Part shown: positions 32,955 through 41,163 of the stretch, piece after piece
Layout of the letters: the number at the start of each line of letters is the position of its first letter
Numbering within the stretch: the first letter of the stretch is position 1
Assembly: GCA_900314825.1 (NCBI GenBank)
Contig: OMWS01000011.1
Coordinates: 1 to 64,000 of the forward strand
Direction: 5' to 3'
Length of the DNA: 64,000 nt
Source: an uncultured Veillonellaceae bacterium
GTDB lineage: Bacteria; Bacillota; Negativicutes; Selenomonadales; Selenomonadaceae
Notes under the pieces: generated by a model
The model's input: the letters and a program-made list of their open reading frames with translations, nothing else
Databases searched by the model: none
What the model was told of the DNA's origin: nothing
Position numbers and translations under genes: made by a program

Positions 32955-34811
32955 ATGAAAAAGAAAACGCTGACATCTTTGATCCTCACGGCGCTCGCCG
33001 CTGGCGCGATGGCGCTTTCACCGACGGCGGACGCTGCCGTGCAGGTCAATCCGATCCCGAATCTTTCCGAAAACTTCATCAAAGGCGCGGACGTCTCGAT
33101 GCTGCCGGAGATGGAATCGCTCGGCGCGAAGTTCTATGATGTCGACGGCACGGAGATGGACGAGCTCCAGATCATGAAGAACCACGGCATCAATTGGATT
33201 CGTGTCCGCATCTGGAACGATCCGAAAGCCGGCCCAGGCGGCGGCGGCAATACGGACGAGGCGCGCGCGCTCGAACTGACGAAGCGCGCCCATGCGCTCG
33301 GCATGAAAGTCCTCGTCGATTTCCACTACAGCGACTGGTGGGCCGACCCCGGCAAGCAGATCACGCCGAAGGCGTGGGCGAACCACGACAAGAAGCAGCT
33401 CGTGAAAGACGTCTATGACTACACGACGAAGGTCGTGAAGGATTTCCAGGCCGCAGGCGCGGAGCCGGAGATGATCCAGATCGGCAACGAAGTGAAATCC
33501 GGCATGCTCTGGCCGATCGGCAAGCTGCCGTCGAATGACGGCGACAAGGTGTTCTCCGAGCTCCTGAACGCCGGACTCAAGGCCGTGCGTGACAACGACC
33601 CCGACCACAGCATCAAGCTCATGGTGCATCTGCCGGACGGCGGCGACAATGCGCTGTACCGCAGCTTCTTCGATTCCATCGAAAAGAATGGCGTCAAGGA
33701 TTTTGACATCATCGGCCTCAGCTACTATCCGTTCTGGCATGGGACGCTCGACCAGCTCCAGCAGAATCTCGATGACATTTCCGCGCGCTACGACAAAGAC
33801 GTCATCGTCGTCGAGACGGCGTTCGGCTACACGAACGAGAACTTCGACGACATGAAGAACCCGTACGATGAAAAAGCGGAGCGCATCGGCGGCTTCCGCT
33901 CGACGGTGCAGGGGCAGGCGACGGGCCTGCGCGCCGTCATGGAGCGCCTCGCAAACGTCCCGGACGGCCGCGGCACGGGAATGTTCTACTGGGAGCCGGA
34001 CTGGTACGCCGTCGACGGTGCAGGCTGGAAGACCGGCGAAGGCAACGAGTGGGACAACCTCTGCATGTTCGACAAGGGAGGCCGCGCGCTCGAGTCGTGG
34101 GACGTCTACAAGGATGTCAGCGACCAGAGCCTCCCGACGATTACGCCGACGTTCAAAGAAGTTGACGACGTCGAGGCGACGGGCGGCGTCGGCGCGCCGA
34201 TCGCGCTGCCCGAGAAGGTGCGCGTGACGTTCTCCGACGACCATGCGGAAAATCTGCCGATTGCGTGGAACGACGCTGCGCCGGTCTTTGACGCGACGGG
34301 TACGTACCCGGTACAGGGCTCGGTCACGGTCGACGGCGAAGCGCACATTGTGAAAGGCGCGGTCACGGTCATCAAGAAGACGAACCTCGTCAAGAATCCG
34401 GACTTCGAGAACGTGAACCTCGACGGCTGGACGATCACGGGCGACGCGAGTGCCGTGAACGCCGTCTCAAAAGCTGGCGACGCGCTCGGCCAGGGTGCGA
34501 TGCACTACTGGGCCGACAAGGCGTTCGGCTTCACGGCGAGCCAGTCGTTCGACGGCCTCGAGGACGGCCTCTACACCGTCTCCGTCCAGACGCAGGGCGG
34601 CGGCGGCGAGCAGAGCTACGACCTCTTCATCGAGACGAATGGCGAGCGCAAGACGACGCCCATCACGGACACGAAATGGAACGAGTGGCATACGTTCACG
34701 ATTTCCGATGTCGAAGTGAAAGATGGCAAAGCCACGATCGGCGTCACGATGAAAGCCGCCCCCGGCTGCTGGGGCTCGGTCGACAACTTCGAGTTCTATA
34801 AGCAAGACTGA
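32955..34811 (+). CDS. Secreted arabinogalactan endo-beta-1,4-galactanase (GH53) with Ig-like and CBM-like domains
   Basis: Exported enzyme (618 aa) cutting beta-1,4-galactan side chains of pectin into galacto-oligosaccharides. Signal peptide about 1-27 (ending SPTADAA). GH53 catalytic domain about 35-390, with the acid/base Glu in QIGNEV (about 178) and the nucleophile Glu in VVETAFGY (about 286). Next comes a Big_4/Ig-like module (about 395-475, TFKEVDDVEATGGVGAPIAL). The C-terminal jelly-roll (NLVKNPDFENVNLDGWTI to the end) resembles carbohydrate-binding modules attached to GH53 enzymes. It is cotranscribed with the porin. Confidence 0.92.
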   Translation: MKKKTLTSLILTALAAGAMALSPTADAAVQVNPIPNLSENFIKGADVSMLPEMESLGAKFYDVDGTEMDELQIMKNHGINWIRVRIWNDPKAGPGGGGNTDEARALELTKRAHALGMKVLVDFHYSDWWADPGKQITPKAWANHDKKQLVKDVYDYTTKVVKDFQAAGAEPEMIQIGNEVKSGMLWPIGKLPSNDGDKVFSELLNAGLKAVRDNDPDHSIKLMVHLPDGGDNALYRSFFDSIEKNGVKDFDIIGLSYYPFWHGTLDQLQQNLDDISARYDKDVIVVETAFGYTNENFDDMKNPYDEKAERIGGFRSTVQGQATGLRAVMERLANVPDGRGTGMFYWEPDWYAVDGAGWKTGEGNEWDNLCMFDKGGRALESWDVYKDVSDQSLPTITPTFKEVDDVEATGGVGAPIALPEKVRVTFSDDHAENLPIAWNDAAPVFDATGTYPVQGSVTVDGEAHIVKGAVTVIKKTNLVKNPDFENVNLDGWTITGDASAVNAVSKAGDALGQGAMHYWADKAFGFTASQSFDGLEDGLYTVSVQTQGGGGEQSYDLFIETNGERKTTPITDTKWNEWHTFTISDVEVKDGKATIGVTMKAAPGCWGSVDNFEFYKQD

Positions 34812-34880
34812 CGAGCTGTTGCCGAACGTAACTCCTCCGGCAGGAGATTGCCACACGTGCGAAACGGATGTTGTATGCGT

Positions 34881-35190
34881 CTGTTGCTGAACGTAGCAAT
34901 ACAGCAGCCTCTCCCTCTGGGAGAGGGGGACCGCGTTAGCGGTGGAGAGGGTACTTTGGTGCGATAGCCAAACAAATAGAGAGCACTTTCATAGCATTAA
35001 GTTGTATGAGTTCATACACGATGCTATGAAGGTGCTTTTGTATTTGTCCAAAATCGCACCCTCGTACCCTCTCAGTCGCGCTACGCGCGCCAGCTCTACC
35101 TAAAGGATAAAGCGACCGCATAGGCGCTAAAGCGCCTTGCGTCTGCTTTTCCCAGGGGGAGAGCCTGCTGTAAGCATTACGATCGGCATT
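34881..35190. repeat. Modular palindromic intergenic repeat, type B, largest copy
   Basis: The left end CTGTTGCTGAACGTAGCAATACAGCAGCC is followed by a CTCTCCCTCTGGGAGAG hairpin, ACCGCGTTAGCGGT, GGAGAGGGTAC and GGTGCGATAGCCAAACAA. A central hairpin (AGCACTTTCATAGCAT / ATGCTATGAAGGTGCT) comes next. It then returns through AAATCGCACCC, GTACCCTCTC, CGCGCTACGCGCG, the nested module at 35107..35149 and GGGGGAGAGCCTGCTG. An extra fragment of a left end (GCTGTTGCCGAACGTAAC, 34815..34832) lies just upstream, and similarity to copies 1 and 50336 extends right to about 35233. Confidence 0.82.
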
Positions 35191-35237
35191 CTTATGAAAC
35201 CGTTCCAGTAAATGCAACAGCTCCTTTGTTTGAAAAT

Positions 35238-35282
35238 CCTTTCCAAACATGAAAACAAACCGTCCGTCATGTTCTCTATAAT
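35238..35282 (+). promoter_or_regulatory. Aldolase-gene promoter with operator-like palindrome (site 3)
   Basis: CCTTTCC-AAACA-TGAAAAC (35238..35256) has a right arm identical to sites 1 and 2 and a degenerate left arm. TATAAT (35277..35282) begins 21 bp after its last base, the same geometry as the lacA and lacE promoters. Confidence 0.65.
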
Positions 35283-35331
35283 GAACACAGAAAGAACAAA
35301 GAACCCATTCACATAGAAAGGACGATCCCTC

Positions 35332-36186
35332 ATGAAACTCCACAACACGAAAGACATGCTGCTCGATGCGCAGAAGCGCCACTACGCCGTCCCTGCGTTC
35401 AACATCCACAACCTCGAGACGCTCTCGACGGTCGTCGAGACGGCCGCAGAACTGCATTCGCCGGTCATCATCGCGGCGACGCCGTCGACGGTCGCGTACG
35501 CAGGCAAGGATTACCTCATCGCGCTCGTCGGCACGGCCATGGAAAAATATGACATCCCGATGAGCTTCCACCTCGATCATCACGAAGATGTCGCGGATAT
35601 CGAGGACACGATCGCGGCCGGCTGCCGCAGCGTCATGATCGACGCGTCGAAGCTGCCGTACACGGACAACGTCAAGAAAGTGCAGCAGGTCGTGGCGTTC
35701 GCGCATACGTGCCACGCGACGGTCGAGGCGGAGCTCGGCCGCCTCGTCGGGCAGGAAGACAACGTCGTGACGACGGACGCGGAAAAAGCGTACACGAACC
35801 CCGAAGACGCCGTCTGCTACGCAGCGGAGACGGGCATCGACAGCCTTGCCGTCGCCATCGGCACGGCGCACGGCCTCTACAAGGGCACGCCCCATCTTGA
35901 TTTCGACCGCCTGAAGGAAATCCGCGCGCGCGTCGACATCCCGCTCGTGCTCCACGGCGCGTCCGATGTGCCGGATGAAATGGTGCAGCACGCCATCGAT
36001 CTCGGCATCACGAAGGTCAACATCGCGACGGATCTCAAGATTCCGTTCGCCAATGCCGTGAAGGCGTTCTTCAAAGAGCATCCGGAAGCGAACGATCCGC
36101 GCAAGTACATGACGCCGGGCAAAGAAGCCATGGCCGCCGTCGTGCGCCACAAGATCGAAGTCTGCAAGAGCGCGAACCGCGCATGA
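35332..36186 (+). CDS. Class II tagatose/fructose-bisphosphate aldolase (GatY/KbaY-like)
   Basis: Zinc-dependent aldolase (284 aa), probably splitting tagatose 1,6-bisphosphate into glyceraldehyde 3-phosphate and dihydroxyacetone phosphate. The zinc-binding His pair is in SFHLDHHEDV, further metal ligands in AIGTAHGLYKG and LVLHGASDVPDEM, and the phosphate loop in NIATDLK. It is a class II enzyme, not the class I LacD usual in lac operons. Fructose bisphosphate is an alternative substrate, but the lacA/B/C context favours tagatose. AAAGGACG precedes the ATG. It has its own promoter carrying operator site 3. Confidence 0.87.
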   Translation: MKLHNTKDMLLDAQKRHYAVPAFNIHNLETLSTVVETAAELHSPVIIAATPSTVAYAGKDYLIALVGTAMEKYDIPMSFHLDHHEDVADIEDTIAAGCRSVMIDASKLPYTDNVKKVQQVVAFAHTCHATVEAELGRLVGQEDNVVTTDAEKAYTNPEDAVCYAAETGIDSLAVAIGTAHGLYKGTPHLDFDRLKEIRARVDIPLVLHGASDVPDEMVQHAIDLGITKVNIATDLKIPFANAVKAFFKEHPEANDPRKYMTPGKEAMAAVVRHKIEVCKSANRA

Positions 36187-36195
36187 CCCACCATT

Positions 36196-36397
36196 TACGC
36201 CTCCCCCTCTGGGGGAGGTGCCGAGCGGATGCGAGGCGGAGAGGGTAATCGGGTGCGAGTATGATCAATCGATTGATTTGCTTCGCAGCCCATTGTAGTA
36301 TGAACTGCTGCAAAACTGAGTGAATGTTGTTTTGCTATCACATCCAAGTACCCTCTCCGACCCCTTCGGGGCCACCTCCCCCAGAGGGGGAGGCGTA
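36196..36397. repeat. Hybrid palindromic repeat (A arms, B-like interior) between aldolase gene and lacC
   Basis: Type A outer arms (TACGCCTCCCCCTCTGGGGG / CCCCCAGAGGGGGAGGCGTA). Left inner hairpin GCCGAGCGGATGCGAGGC, right inner hairpin GACCCCTTCGGGGC. The interior has the type B pair GGGTGCGA ... TTTGCTATCACATCC. It combines parts of both types. Confidence 0.78.
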
Positions 36398-36415
36398 TTT
36401 TGAGGAGTGATCCGA

Positions 36416-37342
36416 TTGATTCTCGTATTAAACTTAAACGCGTCCGTCGACAAGCGCTACGCGCTCAAAGATTTCGCGAAGGGCAAGGTCGTGCGCGCAA
36501 CGTCCGTGCAGAACACGGCGGGCGGCAAGGGGCTGCATGTCGCGAATGTCGCACACGCGCTCGGCGCGGACGTCGTGACGTCGGGCTTCGTCGGCGGCAA
36601 GGCCGGCGAGTTCATCGAGGAACGCATGGCGGCGAAAGGCCTCAAAGGCGACTTCACGCATGTCGCGGGCGAGACGCGCTCCTGCCTCGCCATCCTCACG
36701 GACGACGGCGCGCAGACGGAGATCCTCGAGCCGGGCCCGACAGTCACGGCGGAGGAGCTCGCGGATTTCCGTGCGCGCTACACGGCGCTCCTCGCGGACG
36801 CCGATGTCGTCGTGGCCTCCGGCAGCGTCCCGCGCGGCGTGCCGAAGGCCATCTACCGCGAGCTGATCGAGGAGGCCCATGCGCATGGGATTCCTTTCCT
36901 CCTCGACACGAGCGGCGAAGCGCTCGCAGAGGCGCTGCCTGCCAAACCGGATTTCATCAAGCCGAACAAGGACGAGATCGAGGCCTTGACCGGCCGCACG
37001 GTCACGAGCGAGAGCGATGCGGTGCGCGAGACGCGCGCGTTCGCCGACGCGGGCATTCCCTTTGCCTGCGTCTCGCTCGGTGCCGACGGCTCGCTCGCCG
37101 TGGCCGACGGGAAATCTTATCGCGTGCATGTCCCCCGCATCGCGTGCAAGAATCCCGTCGGCTCGGGCGACAGCTTCGTCGGCGGCTACGCGACGGCGCT
37201 CGCGCAGGGCAAGTCCCCCCAAGAAGCCCTGCGCCTCGCCGCTGCTTGCGGCACGGCGAACGCGATGGAAGAGGAAAGCGGGTTCGTGCGGCGGGAAGTC
37301 GTCGAAGAACTGCTGCCGCAGATTGAAATCTCAGAAGTGTGA
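36416..37342 (+). CDS. lacC: Tagatose-6-phosphate kinase / 1-phosphofructokinase family LacC
   Basis: PfkB-family sugar kinase (308 aa) making tagatose 1,6-bisphosphate from tagatose 6-phosphate. The N-terminal substrate region (LNLNASVDKRYAL) and GGKGLHVANVAHALG, and the C-terminal ATP/anion-hole motif NPVGSGDSFVGGYATAL with the catalytic Asp, are intact. The start is taken as TTG at 36416 because GAGGAG is 8 nt upstream and the resulting MILVLNLNASVD matches the family N-terminus. The in-frame GTG at 36407 overlaps the ribosome binding site. 1-Phosphofructokinase activity is the main alternative. Confidence 0.88.
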   Translation: MILVLNLNASVDKRYALKDFAKGKVVRATSVQNTAGGKGLHVANVAHALGADVVTSGFVGGKAGEFIEERMAAKGLKGDFTHVAGETRSCLAILTDDGAQTEILEPGPTVTAEELADFRARYTALLADADVVVASGSVPRGVPKAIYRELIEEAHAHGIPFLLDTSGEALAEALPAKPDFIKPNKDEIEALTGRTVTSESDAVRETRAFADAGIPFACVSLGADGSLAVADGKSYRVHVPRIACKNPVGSGDSFVGGYATALAQGKSPQEALRLAAACGTANAMEEESGFVRREVVEELLPQIEISEV

Positions 37343-37345
37343 ACA

Positions 37346-37397
37346 CGAAAACAGCGCGTCATCCGCAATCCCCCATGCGGATGACGCGCTGTTTTCG
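37346..37397. terminator. Bidirectional terminator between lacC and the RpiR regulator
   Basis: A perfect 22-bp stem, CGAAAACAGCGCGTCATCCGCA paired with its complement, with an 8-nt loop. A and T runs at both ends let it act on both convergent transcripts. Confidence 0.9.
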
Positions 37398-37409
37398 CGT
37401 GCAAAAAAA

Positions 37410-38216
37410 TCAGAAGTACCGCGCTTTCCGTTTCGCTTCTTTCGTGCGTTCCGCCTTTTCTTCCTCCTCGCTCATCTGCTTCGTGATGTAGTCGATGAGG
37501 ATGCGGCTGATGACGTAGAGCGGGAAGCGGCTCGTGGCGTCGACGCTCTTGATGGAGACGTGGCTGTGCTTGTAGCCGTAGACGGCGAGGTGCGCGATGC
37601 GCGCGAGCGGCGCGTTCGGCCCGCCGCACGTAATCGTGATGATGCGCGCGCCGAGCGATGCGGCATTCTCAGCAGCATGCAAGAGCTCCGGCGTCTTTCC
37701 CGACAGGGAAAAGATGATGACGAGCTCTTTTTTCTTTACATGGCTCGTGATCTCCTGCATGATGAGCGGATCGCTGTCCTCGAAGATGTTGAAGCCGAGG
37801 ATCTGCAGCTTCAGCGCGAATTCTTGCGCGACGAGCTGCGACAGGCCGCGCGACAAGAGATAGACGCGGTCGGCGCTGCGGATTTCCTTCACAGCCGCGA
37901 GCACCGTGTCGATGGAAAGATGGTCGATCGTGTTCGTGACTTCGAGCATGGATTTGTTGAAGATTTCGTTGACGCTGACGTCCTCACGTTCCTCTTTGCT
38001 CTCTTTTGCGATGAGATACCGCAGCTCGGCAAAGCCGGAGATGCCGCACTTCTTGATCGTGCGCGACACCGTCGCCGGCGACGAGAACGTCTGCTCGGCG
38101 ACGTCGCTGATTGACATCGTCGAAATTTTATCGACGTTGCTGTTGAGAAAGCTGATGACGGTCTTTTCCGTGTCCGTCAGGTGCTCGTGAAAATCCTGAT
38201 CGATGCGGATGAGCAT
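37410..38216 (-). CDS. RpiR-family transcriptional regulator (HTH plus SIS domain)
   Basis: Sugar-phosphate-sensing regulator (268 aa). The N-terminal HTH_6 domain (TVISFLNSNVDKISTMSISDVAEQTFSSPATVSRTIKKCG) binds DNA. The SIS domain (about 110-250; VYLLSRGLSQLVAQEFALKLQ, VIIFSLSGKTPELLHAA) would bind a phosphosugar such as galactose 6-phosphate or tagatose 6-phosphate. It converges on lacC at the end of the galactan locus. It is the only regulator in the locus, so it is the best candidate to bind the shared palindromes at 26265, 29495 and 35238. Confidence 0.9.
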   Translation of the reverse strand: MLIRIDQDFHEHLTDTEKTVISFLNSNVDKISTMSISDVAEQTFSSPATVSRTIKKCGISGFAELRYLIAKESKEEREDVSVNEIFNKSMLEVTNTIDHLSIDTVLAAVKEIRSADRVYLLSRGLSQLVAQEFALKLQILGFNIFEDSDPLIMQEITSHVKKKELVIIFSLSGKTPELLHAAENAASLGARIITITCGGPNAPLARIAHLAVYGYKHSHVSIKSVDATSRFPLYVISRILIDYITKQMSEEEEKAERTKEAKRKARYF

Positions 38217-38244
38217 AGAGAACCCCCGTTTCGTTTTTCAGCAT

Positions 38245-38263
38245 ATTTCCCTGTGGAAATTAT
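38245..38263 (-). promoter_or_regulatory. Promoter region of the RpiR gene with palindrome overlapping the -10 box
   Basis: ATTTCC-CTGT-GGAAAT (38245..38260) is a perfect 6+6 palindrome overlapping a leftward TATAAT (38263..38258). The position suits autorepression. The half-site GGAAAT differs from TGAAAAC of the lac sites, so binding by the same regulator is uncertain. Confidence 0.45.
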
Positions 38264-38334
38264 AGCATGGATTTGCTCCGTATGATAGAATGAAAGGAAG
38301 TTTTCTGAGATCACGTGACAGAGGTGGATGTTTT

Positions 38335-40848
38335 TTGCGTTTGTATATCGCCGAGAAGCCGAGCATGGGGCGTGAGATTGCGAAGTGTCTGAAGGGACCG
38401 GTGCAGCGGCATGACGGGTATCTCGTGACGCAGGACGGTGTCGTGACGTGGCTGTTCGGCCATATTCTGCGGCAGGCGGAGCCGGATGAATACGATGCGC
38501 GCTACAAGAGGTGGCGCGCCGAAGACCTCCCCATCATCCCGCAGGAGTGGCGGCTCTATGTCGCAAAGGACAGCGCGAAACAGTTCGGCATTGTGAAAGG
38601 GCTCATCGAAAAGGCCACGGACATCGTGCACGCAGGCGACCCGGATCGCGAGGGACAATTGCTCGTCGACGAGGTGCTCGATTACCTCGGCAACCAGAAG
38701 CCTGTGCAGCGCATTCTCCTGAACGCGCTTGACGAGAAGAGCATCAAAGCGGCGAATGCGCACCTGCGGCCGAACAGCGATTTTTGGAATCTCAAGCAGT
38801 CAGCGCTCGCGCGCGCCCGCGCGGATTGGCTCATCGGCATGAACCTCTCGCGCGCCTATACGCTCGCGGCACGGCGGGCAGGGCATGACCGCCTCGTGCT
38901 GCCGATCGGCCGCGTGAAGACGCCGACGCTCGCGCTCGTCGTGCGGCGGGAACGCGAAATCGAAAACTTCAAACCCGTCGATTACTATCATCTGCGGGCG
39001 ACGTTCGAGCACGCGAACGGTTCGTTTGTGGCCGAATGGAAACCGAAGGAAACGATGGCCGGCCTCGACAGCGAGAATCGCCTCGTCGATAAAAACGTGG
39101 CCGAGGCGAAACTGCGCGAGCTTTCCGAAGCGCCGCGCACCGGCAAGATCACGGGCTATCAGAAGCAGAAGAAGCAAGAGCCCGCGCCATTGCCGTTTTC
39201 GCTGTCGAGCCTGCAGGTGCTCGCGGGCAAGCGCTTTGGCTATGAGCCGCAGCTCGTGCTCGACACGGCGCAGAAGCTCTACGAGAAAAAGCTCACGACA
39301 TATCCGCGCTCGGATTGCGAATATCTGCCGACGAACCAGTTCGGTGACGCGAAGACCATCCTCGCGAATCTCAGTGCTGCAACCGACACGTCAATCGCTG
39401 CCTGGGCGTCTGGCGCGGATCTGAAAATCAAGAGCCGTGCTTGGAACGACAAGAAGATTTCCGCGCATCACGCGATCATCCCGACGACCGTGCGCGTGAA
39501 TCCCGAGACGCTGCCCGCCACGGAGCGCAACCTCTACGAGCTCATCGCGCGCGGCTACATCGCGCAATTTTACCCGCCGCACGTCTACGACCAGACAAAG
39601 GTCGAAGTCACGTACAAAGAGGAACTTTTCACCGCCAGCGGTCGCACGGAGCGCGACCCAGGTTGGAAGATTATGTACCAGGCGAAGCGAAAAGTTGTTA
39701 CGGATGAAAACAACGACGAAGGCAATGGCGACGAAAGCGACAGTGACAAGCGTGGCGAGGACGAGAACGAAACGCTTCCCGTCATGAAAAAGAATGATTC
39801 CGTCGAATATACGCAAGGCGAATTGAAGAAGTCCGTGACGAAGCCACCGACGCGCTTCACGCCGGCGACGCTCCTCGCGGGCATGAAGGAAATCCACAAG
39901 TACGTCAAGAATCCCGACGCGAAAAAGCAGCTCAAAGACGTCTACGGCATCGGCACGGAAGCGACGCGCGCGACAATCATTGACGACCTCATCAAGCGAA
40001 AATTTTTGCATCCGCAGGGCAAGAAGAAATACCTGATCCCGACACCGTCCGCGTATCTCCTCGTCGATGCGCTGCCTGATGAGATGACGTATCCCGACTC
40101 GACGGCAATCTGGGAAGACCGCCTGCACTCCATGTCCGAAGGCGACGGCACGCTTGACGAGTTCTTGCAAGGGCAGATCGCGTTCACGAAAAAGCTCTGC
40201 GAAAAAGCTTGGGACGTGAAGATGGAAGTCCACGGCGACTATATCTGCCCAAGATGCAAGCAAGGCGTGCTCGTGCAGCGCAAGGGCAAGAACGGCGTGT
40301 TCTGGGGATGCAGCAACTATCCGAAATGCCGGCTCACGACGAATGACAAAGACGGCAAGCCCGACATGGACGAAGCGAAAAATCGCGTGGCGGGCGGAGG
40401 ATTCAGCACTGCGCCAAACGCATCCTCACGTTCCGCGGGCGGCAACAGTCGCCGTTGGAGTGCACCGCGTTCACAAGAAGCAGGAAGCGGCACCACGGAA
40501 TTTGCACCGACGCGCGTTGCTTATGCGGACAACAGCTCAAGCAACCAGCCGAGCGCAGCGGATTGGGACGAGCTCAATACGCTGTTCGGCCCGCCAGAGC
40601 CCTATGCGCCGAAGCCGTGGAAGAACTGGGGCGACAAGCCAAAATACTCCGCCAGCCCGCTGGAAAAGATGGGCGCAGAACAGGAGAACGCAGAGGGTAA
40701 CGGCGGAAAGTGGATCATTTGCCCGCGTTGCGGGAAGGGGCATCTGCGCAAAGTGCGCGGAAAGAACGGGGAATTCTGGGGGTGCAGCAACTATCCGAAC
40801 TGCACAGCGACATTTGATGATGCAGATGGGAAACCGGTGCTAGAGTAA
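38335..40848 (+). CDS. topB: DNA topoisomerase III (TopB)
   Basis: Type IA topoisomerase (837 aa) that decatenates and relaxes DNA through a transient 5'-phosphotyrosine. The TOPRIM domain is N-terminal (LYIAEKPSMGREIAK ... DPDREGQLLVDEVL). The catalytic Tyr is in TTYPRSDCEYLP near residue 323. Two zinc ribbons end the protein (CPRCKQGVLVQRKGKNGVFWGCSNYPKC at about 636-666, and a second at about 793-825), separated by a low-complexity linker. The start is TTG at 38335, with GAGGTGG 7 nt upstream and the standard MRLYIAEKPS-like N-terminus. No mobile-element genes surround it. Confidence 0.92.
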   Translation: MRLYIAEKPSMGREIAKCLKGPVQRHDGYLVTQDGVVTWLFGHILRQAEPDEYDARYKRWRAEDLPIIPQEWRLYVAKDSAKQFGIVKGLIEKATDIVHAGDPDREGQLLVDEVLDYLGNQKPVQRILLNALDEKSIKAANAHLRPNSDFWNLKQSALARARADWLIGMNLSRAYTLAARRAGHDRLVLPIGRVKTPTLALVVRREREIENFKPVDYYHLRATFEHANGSFVAEWKPKETMAGLDSENRLVDKNVAEAKLRELSEAPRTGKITGYQKQKKQEPAPLPFSLSSLQVLAGKRFGYEPQLVLDTAQKLYEKKLTTYPRSDCEYLPTNQFGDAKTILANLSAATDTSIAAWASGADLKIKSRAWNDKKISAHHAIIPTTVRVNPETLPATERNLYELIARGYIAQFYPPHVYDQTKVEVTYKEELFTASGRTERDPGWKIMYQAKRKVVTDENNDEGNGDESDSDKRGEDENETLPVMKKNDSVEYTQGELKKSVTKPPTRFTPATLLAGMKEIHKYVKNPDAKKQLKDVYGIGTEATRATIIDDLIKRKFLHPQGKKKYLIPTPSAYLLVDALPDEMTYPDSTAIWEDRLHSMSEGDGTLDEFLQGQIAFTKKLCEKAWDVKMEVHGDYICPRCKQGVLVQRKGKNGVFWGCSNYPKCRLTTNDKDGKPDMDEAKNRVAGGGFSTAPNASSRSAGGNSRRWSAPRSQEAGSGTTEFAPTRVAYADNSSSNQPSAADWDELNTLFGPPEPYAPKPWKNWGDKPKYSASPLEKMGAEQENAEGNGGKWIICPRCGKGHLRKVRGKNGEFWGCSNYPNCTATFDDADGKPVLE

Positions 40849-40870
40849 GTGTAACGCACAAATCGAAGAA

Positions 40871-41147
40871 CTGTTGCGAACGTAACATACACAGCAGCCT
40901 TCCCCTCAGGGGAAGGGGGACCGCGAAGCGGTGGAAAGGGTACTAGGATGCGATAGCAAAGCAATATCCTCGTAGCTTCGCAGCAGTCCATACTACGAGG
41001 TGCTTCGAAACGTCCTGATGTGTTGCTTGGCTTTCGCACCCTTGTACCCTCCGCCGCAAGCGGCATAAGCGACCGCATAGGCGTTGAAGCGCCTTGCGTC
41101 TGCTTATCCCGGAGGGAGAGGCTTCTGAAAGCGTTACTTTCGGTAAT
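40871..41147. repeat. Modular palindromic intergenic repeat, type B, with nested hairpin
   Basis: The left end CTGTTGCGAACGTAAC...ACAGCAGCC is followed by CTTCCCCTCAGGGGAAG, CCGCGAAGCGG and GGAAAGGGTACTAGGATGCGATAGCAAAGCAA. The central hairpin pairs CCTCGTAG with CTACGAGG. Then GGCTTTCGCACCC, GTACCCTCC, CCGCAAGCGG and the nested module (41065..41107) lead to GGAGGGAGAGGCTTCTG and the closing CGTTACTTTCGGTAA. Confidence 0.82.
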
Positions 41148-41163
41148 AGCAAGGAGATACTTT

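Noticed and set aside
38335-40848. topB as a marker of an integrative or conjugative element
   Set aside because: No integrase, relaxase, conjugation or partition gene lies nearby, and neighbours are housekeeping genes. TopB occurs on ordinary chromosomes.
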